Position numbers and translations under genes: made by a program | Shown: positions 51,601 to 60,672 of the stretch, piece after piece | Layout: each line of letters starts with the position of its first letter | Numbering within the stretch: position 1 is the first letter of the stretch | Assembly: GCA_034359265.1 (NCBI GenBank) | Contig: CP136891.1 | Location: 52,716,501 to 52,780,500, forward strand | From: Canna indica | Lineage: Eukaryota > Streptophyta > Magnoliopsida > Zingiberales > Cannaceae | Reading direction: 5' to 3' | Length of the DNA stretch: 64,000 nt | Notes under the pieces: model-generated | The model's database searches: none | Seen by the model: the letters and a program-made list of their open reading frames with translations, nothing else | What the model was told of the DNA's origin: nothing

Positions 51601-52122
51601 GAATGTGATATGGATTTTTATGGACTGGTGGAAGAAGTGATAGAGTTACACTACTTCGGCTTGAAATCAGTGATCCTATTTAGATGTCATTGGTTCGATA
51701 CAACAGAAAGGGGCATGAAAGTTCATCCAAAATACAAACTTGTTGAGGTTAATTACAAATCGAAATTGGCAGCAAATGAGCCTTTTATATTGGCATCACA
51801 AACCGAACAAGTATATTACGCGAAGTATCCGGCTCGAAATAAAGATAGAGCAGATTGGCGTGTAGTCTGTAAGACAAAAGGTAGAGGAAAAATTGATCCG
51901 ATAGTAGGAGAAAATGATCCTCCTGGTTTCTATCAAGAAGATGATCTTCCTGCTGTGGATCGTATTATTCCAATACTCGAGGATGCAGACACAACGTCAA
52001 TTCAATTAGAAGTTGAATATGCTGATGATGACGATCATGAAATTGAGGAAGCTGGAGATGAAGAAGATGAAGAAGAAGAAGAAGAAGAATTCGAAGACTA
52101 TTATTCAGATGATGAGGAATAA
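48665..52122 (+). pseudogene. Inner CACTA TNP2-type transposase with a single frameshift
   Basis: Catalytic transposase of the inner element, uninterrupted for 991 codons from the ATG at 48665 (MSADRSWMYRHLDRGALT) to 51640. Domain order is: Transpos_assoc-type N-terminus with a Cys cluster (CLCRICSNG); TNP2/Transposase_21 core (LGLGYEKIHACQNNC, CPVCQHPRYK, LGLCTDGFNPFGHS, YNLPPSMCMKDKF, IIPGPKGPRKE); DUF4218-like region (KSHDCHVFMQRLLPIAFR, FPPAFFDSMEHLPIHLAYE). Near 51585-51592 the frame shifts by one base: GVCVKG is followed by off-frame text, while the next frame continues with CDMDFYGLVEEV and the DUF4216-like part to an acidic tail, stop at 52122. Unlike the outer homologue it has no introns. 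One lost base is the simplest explanation; programmed shifting or a sequencing error cannot be excluded. Confidence 0.88.
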
Positions 52123-52197
52123 TTGTAAAGTATATATTTTATTAAATATATCTCTACTATTTATACAATAATCTGATTATATGTCTGTTCGACAGAT

Positions 52198-53716
52198 ATG
52201 TCTGGTCGTGGTTATCGACGCAGGAGAGCTTCGGAGTCTCCGATCGGTGAGACTCCAGCACTTACTCATGCTGCTGATCCTCCTGTTGCTGATCCTCATG
52301 AGGATGATACTGCCGAGGCTAGTACATCCAGACGCAGGCGGCCACGCGGGCCGAACAGGTGGCAGCCTCCACCAGCCACAGAGTCACGTAGATTGATTAG
52401 CGTGATTGGGGAGCGGTAATATATCATGAATTATGAATCATTACAAATTTATTATATCATAATATAATATTAAAATTTATTTTTGTTGTGCAGGTTCGAG
52501 CAAGAAGAAGTGCCGAGGAGCATTTCTTCTACTATTCGACGATACATGCACGGGGCATGGCCTACGTGGTCTCACGTGCCTAGCGAGCACGTCGACATGT
52601 TATGGCGCGAGTTTGAGGCACGTATTATTTTTTTTTTACATGCATGATGATATATTAATATTGGTACTGATATTATTATTTTGCAGGCTCGCTATACATG
52701 GGCCGAGGACCAGAGGCCCTTCATTTACGCTGCCTGGGAGGCTATTTCCCGGGCAAGGTACAACGGGCAGCTGGGGCAGGCTCGGTCCCAAGCGATGGCC
52801 CGAGCTGGGACCACTAACATCGCGGAGACTTGGGGATACAGCCCCGGTTGGATTACTCCGGATATATGGGACCAGCTCGTGGGGATATGGTCGACGGATC
52901 GATGGCAGGAGGTTTCTCGAAATGCGGCTAGAAATCGCATGTCGGGGGGAGCAGCGCGTCACACCGGCGGCTCTGTTGCATTTGTAGTGCACGCAAACCG
53001 TATGGTAAGTATATCTTTTAATTATATATTTTATTTGTTACTATGTGTACTAATTAATGTATTTGTTTTGTAAATGTAGACGACGGTGTCGGATGACGGG
53101 AGTGTCCAGCGACCCTCCCCGATGGCGGTGTTTGAGCGGACTCACCGTCGAGCACATGGGACGGGGGAGTACATCGACAACCGCGCTGCATACATTATGG
53201 TAATTATATATTTGTTTAAATTATTCATTATATATTTATAATTTAAGTTTTATGATAAATATTAAACAAAAAATCAAACTTGAGTAGGAGACCTACAGCC
53301 AGACGGTGGTGCAGCGCGGGGGTACCCCCGAGGACTTTGATGCAGCATCGTGGGTCGAGGCCGCAGGTGGCTGGGACCATGGCCGCGTATATGGCTTCGC
53401 AGATAGTGGTCATGTGCGAGCCGTGCTAGGGCCACTTGGGGCACCGGCCCCTCCGGTCGCTGGTGAGCGGCCGTCCACCTCTAGATCCAATTATGATCAT
53501 AGTAGCAGAATAAGGACTCTAGAGGAGACGGTCGCGCGTCAGACTCAGATGATGGAGGAGATGCATGCTATGCTACGCAACATGTCAGGTCATCCTGAAG
53601 CAGGCATCTCTTCGGCATCATCTAATCCATCGTCCTCGAGTCAGTCCGCACCGGTGTACACTCAAGCACTCCAGACCCCGCCATATGATCCAGACCATCC
53701 TCCATCGTGTTCGTGA
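52198..53716 (+). CDS. Inner CACTA Transposase_24 (TNPA-like) protein, 5 exons, intact
   Basis: Accessory DNA-binding protein of En/Spm-type transposons. Exons 52198-52415, 52494-52617, 52687-53004, 53080-53199 and 53288-53716 sum to 1209 bp, 402 aa plus stop, with agreeing phases. The N-terminus is basic (MSGRGYRRRRASES, SRRRRPRGPNR), followed by the family core (IRRYMHGAWPTWSHV, RYTWAEDQRPFIY, YSPGWITPDIWDQLVG, RHTGGSVAFVVHANRM) and a C-terminal coiled-coil-like stretch (RIRTLEETVARQTQMMEEM). Exon 2 to exon 3 needs a GC-AG intron (GAG|GCACGT); the other junctions are GT-AG. It lies 75 bp after the transposase, same strand. The exons are clearly more GC-rich than the introns and than the outer homologue. 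Confidence 0.85.
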
Positions 53717-53996
53717 GATTTTTTGTTTGGATATTGAACTTGTTACTGAGATATTGAACTTGTTTAACTTATTTTGTTTGGATATTGATACTTCAATTTT
53801 GCATTTGAATTGTTTTTATACTATCGTGGATAATTATCAATATAAATATAATTGTTTTGATGTATATCTTGGTGTGTTTGTGATGTGTGAATGAATGTGT
53901 GTATGAGGGTATGGGTGTGAGAGTTATGTATCAGATAATGTATCAATGTATCAATGGAAATTTGAAATTTTTAATTTTTCTGTTCCCAGGTATGCG

Positions 53997-54393
53997 TCAT
54001 CAGCAACGGCTTTCTCACGGCCGTCCGTGGGAAAGCCGTTGCTAAAAGTGTATCGAAAGCCGTTGCTGATGACCTACAGCAACGGCTTAGCGACGGGGTT
54101 TTACTAACGGCGTTGCTACGAACTCAGCGGCCGTTGCTATTAATGTTATCAGCAACGGCTCCGGGTATGTGGCAAAACCGTTGTTGATAATGTTTTTAGC
54201 GACGGCCCGAGCGGCCGTTGCTGATAATGTTTTGAGCGACGGCCCGAGCGGCCGTTGCTGATCCATTGCTAAGTCATCAGCAACGTGACTTTCTGTCACG
54301 GCTCTATTGCAACGGCGCGGCCGTTGCTGATTCTCTTCAGCAACGGCTTAGCAACGGCATCAGCCGTTGCTGATGACCATTTTTCTAGTAGTG
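53997..54393. repeat. Right subterminal repeats of the inner CACTA
   Basis: The same AGCAACGGC/GCCGTTGCT words in both orientations up to the TAGTG terminus. Confidence 0.9.
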
Positions 54394-55616
54394 TTTACCT
54401 ATCCTGGTCGACCTTGTGGGGCTGTTGGGCGTTATAGGAGGGTCGACGAAAATGAGTATAAAGCAATTGAGCTTTACGTACTTATGAATTGTGAAGAGAT
54501 CTCTCCTTTCATTGAGTACGTATAGTAGTGTTAATTATTTCGTATATTTACTTTATATTAATGTAAACTTTATTATTTTTTAGTGAGTTTAATAATATTG
54601 TTATGCAAAGAGAACTACTTTTGACTGACGCAGAGCTTGAGAAGTTACGAGATAGAGAATTTCCAAAATGGTTGAGAGACTATGTAAGTTGAATAATATA
54701 ATAATTTTTGTCTCAATATGAATAATCATGACTATATTATAAATTATTCTTTTTCTTCTTTTTGTGATAGGTTAATCATAATATTGACACGATTGATAGT
54801 CGAATTCTTGCCATTGCACAAGGCCCACAAAGATTTGTTCGATCTATGAAGGGTTATTTTGTTAATGGATATAAGTTTCACACCAAGGAATATTCACATG
54901 GAAAGAAAACAATAAACAGTGGTGTTTGTGTTAAGGGCAGTTGTTACAATGATTATGATCGTGATTACTATGGCATCCTGATTGATATTGTACAGGTAGA
55001 ATACTTTGGTGAAGGAAATCAGGTGGTGTTATTTAAATGTGAGTGGTTTGATACCGAAAAAGGAGTTAGGGTACATCCTCGTCATGGACTTGTTGAAATC
55101 AATCACAAGTTAAAACTTTATATTGATGCTCCTTTTGTGTTAGCCGAGCAAGCTCAACAAGTTTATTACACGAGTTACCCCTCAAAGAAAAAAGGAAGGA
55201 GTGATTGGTGGGTTGCATGCAAAATTAAAGCAAGAAATAGATATGAAGACATTGAAGAAATAGATGATAATATCCCTCCACATATCGATAATTTTTTTCA
55301 AGAGGATGAGGTTGAAGCAGTACAACCTATTATGCCTACAACAGAGTTAGATGCATCCAATGCATTAGTTAATGTTGGAGTAGTTGATGAGGTAGATCAA
55401 TATGAAGAATTTTTCTTGAGAACTCAAACACATGTCGTTGAGGAGGATGAAGAAGAAGCAAATGTTGTTGACATTGAAGATGAAGATACTGAAGATGAAG
55501 ATACTGAAGATGTTGAAGTTGATGAAGAAGAAGCAAATGCTATTGACATTGAAGATGAAGATACTGAAGATGTTGAAGTTGATGAGTGTTTGTCAAATGA
55601 GGAGAATGATGATTGA

Positions 55617-56666
55617 AATTTTTTAAACTTCTATTATACTTTTCTCAAATTATCTAATATATGTGTTTAGTGGGCCCCGAGGCCTTATAGTTGAGGAGTC
55701 ACTATTTGTAATTTATTTCTAATGCAGACATGACTGACTATCTAATATGTTTGAATTATTTTTATGCTTGATGTTTGAGTTCCTTCATAATTTCCCCTTT
55801 CTCTAAAGGTACATATATAGTTCAGGTGGTGTTATTGGGTTGTAATTGCTTAAAATTAATCCTTGCAGAGCTACAAGAAGTGGAAGTTGCTGCCAATTGG
55901 TCTTGCTGAAGTGGAGGAATTCCAAGTTAATTAAGGTTTGCATCTTGTCCAAAGCAATCATCAAATTAATATAGTAGTGTTCTATAATTTTCCTAAAGAG
56001 AATGTGGCTGGGGGATCATTTCATTCACTTAGAAATATGCCCATGGGATCATTTCATTCACTTTAAACTTCATTGACTGAAAGTAATATAAAACAGATCC
56101 ATAATATAATTATCTGCTAATTACTGCATATGATGATATTATTGCATCAAACCTGCATATACCATGATTGATTGTGTGACCATATAATTGCATCAAATTA
56201 TTGATTGTGTACCAATAGAAGGTTGGCTGAAGTAATAGAAGATTTAGCTGAAGTAATAGATGATATAATTGCATCAAACCCATACTCATCATGTTATTGG
56301 TACACAAAAGATTTAGCTGAAGTAAAGAAGGTTGGCTGCATCAAACCTGCATATGCCATGATTGATTGTGTGATCATATAATTGCATCAAATTATTGATT
56401 GTGTACCAATAGAAGGTTGGCTGAAGTAATAGAAGATTTAGCTGAAGTAATAGAAGATTTAGCTGAAGTAATAGATGATATAATTGCATCAAACCCATAC
56501 TCATCATGTTATTGGTACACAAAAGATTTAGCTGAAGTAAAGAAGGTTGGCTGCATCAAACCTGCATATGCCATGATTGATTGTGTGATCATATAATTGC
56601 ATCAAATTGGTACTTTTTTAGAATATTGTCAACTATCATTTCATTAACATATTTGTCTTTTTTCAG
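55617..56666. other. Spacer between the two outer CACTA genes with a ~200-bp tandem duplication
   Basis: TGCATCAAACCTGCATAT starts at 56143, 56337 and 56552, giving units of 194 and 215 bp; the second unit has one extra 21-bp AGAAGATTTAGCTGAAGTAAT-type word. No reliable coding sequence; the N-terminal exons of the following gene could not be located here. Confidence 0.75.
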
Positions 56667-57696
56667 ACAGTCTATCGTTGGGATCCATCTAGGACAAGCG
56701 AGGTTCATGAAATATGGGATAGAACAGCTTGTCGACGCTTTTCTGACAATATGTCTGATGCAAGGAATTATGCGAAAAGAAAGGCCAATACTGATGATAT
56801 TAGTCGAACTAATGGATTTGGCCCTCCATGGATATCTCCAGATGTGTGGAATCAACTAATTAGTGAGCATTGGGTCACGGAGAAGTGGAGGAGAAAATCC
56901 GAAGTTGCTCGTCAAAATCGTAAGAAAGAGGTAGATAGTGACGTCACACGACATACAGGTGGATCTATTTCATTTGTGGCTCATCGAAGAAAATTGGTAT
57001 GATATTAATAGAATTTGTTATCCTATATGTTTTTTAAAATATTATTAATTAAATATTATTTGTCATTTTTTGTAGGAAGAAAAGTTGAACCGACCCCCAA
57101 CCCATCTTGAGTTGTTTAAGCATACTCATAAGCGTAATAGTGGTGAGGGTGACTATATCGACAACAAATCGCAGAGTGTTGCGGTATGTATTTATTTTAT
57201 TTGTTGCTTGTTTTTAAAATATCGTAATTAACTATTTTTATAAAACATTGTGCAGGAGGCTTATGAGGTATCGATCATAGAAAAGTATGGTACAGATGTA
57301 GCATCACAACCCATTTTAGATCCAGAAGAATGGATTAATGCCTCTGGACATCCATCTCATAATCGAGTTTACGGTTTTGGATGTCGAGAGAATGTTAAAT
57401 CCATTATGGGGAGTTCTAGCTCAGCAGAATCTAGTACATCGGGCCATGGTCGAATGAATGAGTGGAATGCGATGCAAACTGAGATGACATCCATGCGACA
57501 ATATATTACTGAATTGGAAGCATCAATGCAATCACAACAATCACAAGTGCAGTCGCAAGTACAAGCACAAGTGGAAGCTCAAGTTCGGTTGATGTTAACA
57601 CAACTCGGCTTTCCAATCAACTCTTTCCAATCAACAGATTCACCTTCAGCTTCCACTCCACCTCCACCTCCACCTCCACCTCCATCTGGGTTATGA
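56667..57696 (+). pseudogene. Outer CACTA Transposase_24 (TNPA-like) gene, 5' end missing
   Basis: Accessory transposition protein that in En/Spm-type elements binds the subterminal repeats. Three exons agree in phase: 56667-56996, 57076-57183 and 57256-57696 (stop TGA), 293 codons including the stop. The core reads VYRWDPSRTSEVHEIWDR, NGFGPPWISPDVWNQL, VARQNRKKEV and TRHTGGSISFVAHRR. A Gln-rich coiled-coil-like region and a run of prolines end the protein. The counterpart of the first two exons of the inner gene (basic Arg-rich start and IRRYMHG region) is not visible upstream, so the gene is probably truncated. Confidence 0.8.
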
Positions 57697-57957
57697 TGTT
57701 GGTTAAGATTTGTATTTGGTTATGATTTTGCACTACACAATTCGGTTAATGTTAGGGAAAATTTGACTTAGTAATGTTTGTATTTGTTTGATAATATACT
57801 CGATTGTAAATGTTTGGTTTTGGTTATGAAATATGAATTTTTTTTCTTGACTTGTATATATATTTGTGATTGGGTAAATAAAAAATTTGATGTGTGATTA
57901 TAGGTTGTATACAGGAAAATGAAAATTCATATGGGTATGAGCATTTTAATTAAAATG

Positions 57958-58390
57958 TATTAGCAACAAATGTTTCTGTTGGTAATACCAACAGATGTCA
58001 GTTGGTAATACCAACGGATACCTTTGTTGAATATGTCAACGTAAACAAGGATGATATCTGTTGGTATTCCCAACGGATATTATCTCCGTTGGTAATACCA
58101 ACATAGTATGATCCGTTGGTGACACCAACGAATAGTGATCCGTTGGTATCACCAACAGAGTATATTTCTGTTGGTGTTACCAACGGATAATATTTTTCGT
58201 TGGTGTTACCAACAGACTTTAATTACCGTTGGTGTTACCAACGGATATAATAATATCCATTGGTAATACCTAGCATGGTCATCACCGACGTATTTACCAA
58301 CCGATAATCCGTTGGTAATGTATTACCAACGGATTGTTGAGTATTACCAACGGATTTTGTCCGTTGGTGATACCCTATTTTTTTGTAGTG
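57958..58390. repeat. Right subterminal repeat region of the outer CACTA
   Basis: A dense series of TTGGT(A/G)..ACCAACGGAT words in both orientations, roughly twenty, ending at the TAGTG terminus. Confidence 0.85.
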
Positions 58391-58791
58391 TACTCATTTT
58401 TGGCCTCGGTCGGTCAACCGAAGTTGCCTTCTGCCATTTTTTCACCATCTTCGATCGACCGATTGGCTACTGCCAATTTTTAACACCATTCGGTCGATCG
58501 AACCTGGGCTGGCAATTTTTTCTTTTGGTCTTCTTGTTTTGCACTTTGTTTTTCGGTTTCGTTCTTCAGCGTGCTTCAACTTGAAAGATTTTCCATGTTT
58601 TCTTTTGATTTGTCCAAGCCATGTGTGCACGCATTGATTTGTTTCAAGATCGATCATTTCGCGCTTTGACTTGTTATTTATCGATCCTACAATGTTCATA
58701 CTTCAAGAATTTTGTTAAATAGATTTGGTCTGTTATCATCAAAATAGTCATGAAAAGAATAGAGCATGAAAGAATAAACCTTCAGCCAACA
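58391..58791 (-). repeat. 5' LTR of the pol-less retrotransposon, second segment
   Basis: Resumes with CTCATTTTTGGCCTCGG exactly where the homology stops on the other side of the CACTA, and ends with CAGCCAACA. Confidence 0.9.
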
Positions 58792-59073
58792 GGTAAGTCC
58801 AATATCCATTTATCATAAAGGAATAAGGTATTAGCACCTGAACCTATGACTTTATGAAAACCAAACTTGAGATTATAGAATGCTTCAATAAAAAGAATCC
58901 AAGCCCAAGACTTCTTAACAAGAGCATAAGCAGAATTAAATGAAAGAGCATGATATTTGGTTTTAACATGCTTGAACCCATCAAGAATTTTTATTATTCA
59001 AATAGTCCCGGATTTTAAAATTTGAATACCAAGACCTCCTAAGTGTTTTGGCAAGGTGACAATATCCAATTTA
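58792..59073 (-). pseudogene. LINE middle segment between the LTR retrotransposon and the Harbinger-like element
   Basis: Reads on the minus strand LDIVTLPKHLGGLGIQILKSGTI, a stop, then KYHALSFNSAYALVKKSWAW and ending WILDL at the LTR boundary. It joins in frame to the 33909 side once the LTR element and one GGTAA copy are removed. Confidence 0.85.
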
Positions 59074-60672
59074 TGGAGCGTTTGGTTGCCCACAAGTGCA
59101 AATGCTGTAACTATAGTTGCAACATTTAGATAACAAATTTGTTTGGTTGGCTACAAAAGTATTTTGTAGCATTTACTAGTTGCAACTTGTATTTCTAATA
59201 TCATTTGCGGGCCGCAAATAGAATTGCAGCCCAAAAAGCCCTCAATACAAGATTGCAAGCTGCAAATGCAATAATTTAAGTATTGAAAAATAATTTATTT
59301 TGACGACTTAGAGTCGTCGGATTGAGACGGGATAAATATCAAAGTTGTAGATTTTCGTGCGCTGAACGTGATGGTAGTGTTAGATTTTAGATATGATGTC
59401 GTTTGATGGAGTTTTTTTAAATATATTTTTAGTATTATATAAAAATTTAAAATTATTAATTTATCAGACTATGTTTGGCAAATTGTTTGAGGCCTAGTTT
59501 TTGGCCCGGCCCGAAAAAGATCGTGCCCGACCCAGTCCGAAAAAATTCATGCCTGGCTCGGCTCGGTCCAACCCGAAAAAATTCGTGCCTGGCCTGGTTC
59601 GGACCGACCCGAAAAAATTCGTGCTCGACCCGGCTCGAAAAAATTCGTGTTTGGCCCGACCCAAAAAAAATCGTGTCCGGCCCGGCTCAAAAAAATTCGT
59701 GCTTGGCCCAGCTCAGCCCGACCTGAAAAAATTCTTGCCCAACCCGGCTAAAAAAAATTCGTGCTCGGCCCAGCTCGAAAAAATTCGTGCAGGACCCAAC
59801 CCGAAAATATTCATGCTCGGTCCGGCTCGAAAAAGTTCGTACCCAACCCGTCCCGAGAAAATTCATGCCCGACCCCGACCCAACCTGAAAATATTAGTGC
59901 CCGGCTTGGCACGAAAAAATTCGTGCACGGTCCGACCCGAAAAAAATTTGTGCACGGCCCAGCCGTGCTTGGAAAAATTCATGCACGGCTTGGCCTGACC
60001 CGAAAAAATTCGTGCTCGGTCCGGCCCTAAAAAGTTCATGCCCAGCCAAAAAAAAATTGTGCCCGACCCGGGCCGAAAATATTCGTGTCCATCCTGGCCC
60101 GGCCCGAACTCGAAAAAATTCGTGCTCGACTCGGCCCGAAAAAATTTGTTCCAGACCCGACCCAAAAAAATCATGCCCGGCCCAAAAATATTCGTGCCCG
60201 GCCCGAAAATATTCGTGCTCGACCCGGGCCGAAAATATTCATGTTTAGCCCGACCCGAAAAAATTCGTGCCTTGCCCTGCCCGACTTGAAAAATTCATGT
60301 CCGGTCTTGGCCCGAAAAAATTCATGTCGTGCCCGGCCCGGCCCCGAAAAATTCGTGTCGTGCCCGGCCTGGCCCCGAAAAATTCGTGCACTGCTCGGCC
60401 TATCCCAGCCTGGCTCTACCAAACCCGAAAAAATTTTAGCCCTACCCGACTGAAAAAATTTGTGCTCGTCCCGGTCCGAAAAAATTCGTAAGATGCAAGT
60501 TGCAAGTGTAATTGCAACTTCCATTTGCGGCCAACCAAACACTTGCAAATAGAAATTGCAACTCTACTTGCGGGAAACCAAATGGTAGGCTGCAAAATCT
60601 ATTTGCAGGCATTTACTTTTGCATGCAAATAGATTTTGCATCATTTGCACTTGCGGGCAACTAAATGCCCCC
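59074..60672. mobile_element. Harbinger-like (Tourist-type) non-autonomous element, 1599 bp, target duplication TTA
   Basis: The left end TGGAGCGTTTGGTTGCCC and the reverse-complemented right end GGGGGCATTTAGTTGCCC are imperfect inverted repeats that continue with CGCAAGTGCAAATG. TTA stands on both sides (59071-59073 and 60673-60675), the preferred PIF/Harbinger target. No transposase is present; the body is mostly a minisatellite. Removing it with one TTA restores the LINE reading frame. Confidence 0.85.
59500..60490. repeat. Minisatellite, about 35 units, inside the Harbinger-like element
   Basis: The core CCCGAAAAAATTCGTGC with a variable (C/T)GGCC(C/T)GG spacer recurs every 20-36 bases. 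Long open frames through it in several frames on both strands are produced by the repeat and lack stops by composition. Confidence 0.9.

Larger units (their letters stand above)
47177..54393 (+). mobile_element. Inner CACTA transposon, 7217 bp, target duplication TTT
   Basis: The ends are CACTACTAGAAA and TTTCTAGTAGTG, a perfect 12-bp inverted pair. TTT flanks both sides (47174-47176 and 54394-54396). It contains subterminal CAGCAACGG repeats, a minisatellite, a long hairpin, a TNP2-type transposase and a complete TNPA-like gene, all on the plus strand. It lies in a coding exon of the outer transposase. Near-intact termini and genes mark it as younger than its host element. Confidence 0.95.
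44548..55616 (+). pseudogene. Outer CACTA TNP2-type transposase, split by the inner CACTA
   Basis: Catalytic transposase of the outer element. Exons: 44548-46781, 46858-46975, 47099-47176 continuing at 54397-54515, 54584-54683, 54771-55616. Phases agree and the sum is 3495 bp (1165 codons with stop). An N-terminal Transpos_assoc-type domain (DRSWMKRR, CPCRRCNN) is followed by the TNP2/Transposase_21 core (LGLGYEKIDACQNNC, LGLCTDGFNPFGHS, YNLPPSMCLKDQFM, LSGWSTHGRL), then DUF4218- and DUF4216-like parts (KSHDCHVFMQRL, FKCEWFDTEKGV) and an acidic Asp/Glu tail with repeats. One in-frame TAA at 45766-45768 replaces the AAT kept in the inner homologue. The inner CACTA sits between the TTT and ACC codons. 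The first ATG is chosen because homology to the inner protein starts there. Confidence 0.88.
41397..58390 (+). mobile_element. Outer CACTA (En/Spm-type) transposon, target duplication TAC
   Basis: The left end is CACTACAAGAAAACATAG and the right end is ...TTTTTTTGTAGTG. TAC is duplicated at 41394-41396 and 58391-58393. Total span is 16,994 bp, of which 7.2 kb is the nested inner CACTA. It carries subterminal ACCAACGGA repeats at both ends, a TNP2-type transposase and a Transposase_24 (TNPA-like) gene, both on the plus strand, and a captured or inserted Copia fragment. Hairpin DNA and long tandem repeats fill the spaces. Confidence 0.92.
33910..58791 (-). mobile_element. Sirevirus-like LTR retrotransposon without pol, target duplication GGTAA
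   Basis: Two LTRs (33910-35262; 40417-41396 joined to 58391-58791), a tRNA-iMet-type primer site and a polypurine tract all point to the minus strand. GGTAA is duplicated exactly at 33905-33909 and 58792-58796. Without the nested CACTA the element is about 7.9 kb. It encodes a gag and an env-like ORF, with about 2 kb of non-coding DNA where pol should be. LTR-to-LTR differences by eye are about 22 in the first ~247 aligned bases, mostly transitions, so it is not recent. Confidence 0.9.

Noticed and set aside
52613..53073. Alternative open frames opposite to and overlapping the TNPA-like exons
   Set aside because: They are GC-driven shadows; only one frame carries the Transposase_24 motifs and splice-phase agreement.
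41397..58390. Single very large CACTA with two transposases
   Set aside because: A second perfect CACTA terminus pair with its own TTT duplication and distinct subterminal repeats lies inside, and the outer exon is split by it.
59500..60490. CRISPR-like repeat spacing
   Set aside because: Spacers are not unique, units are degenerate and variable in length, the context is a plant MITE, and no cas genes exist.
59475..60550. Several long overlapping open frames on both strands
   Set aside because: They are read through the CCCGAAAAAATTCGTGC minisatellite; open in many frames because the unit lacks stops, with no protein family resemblance.
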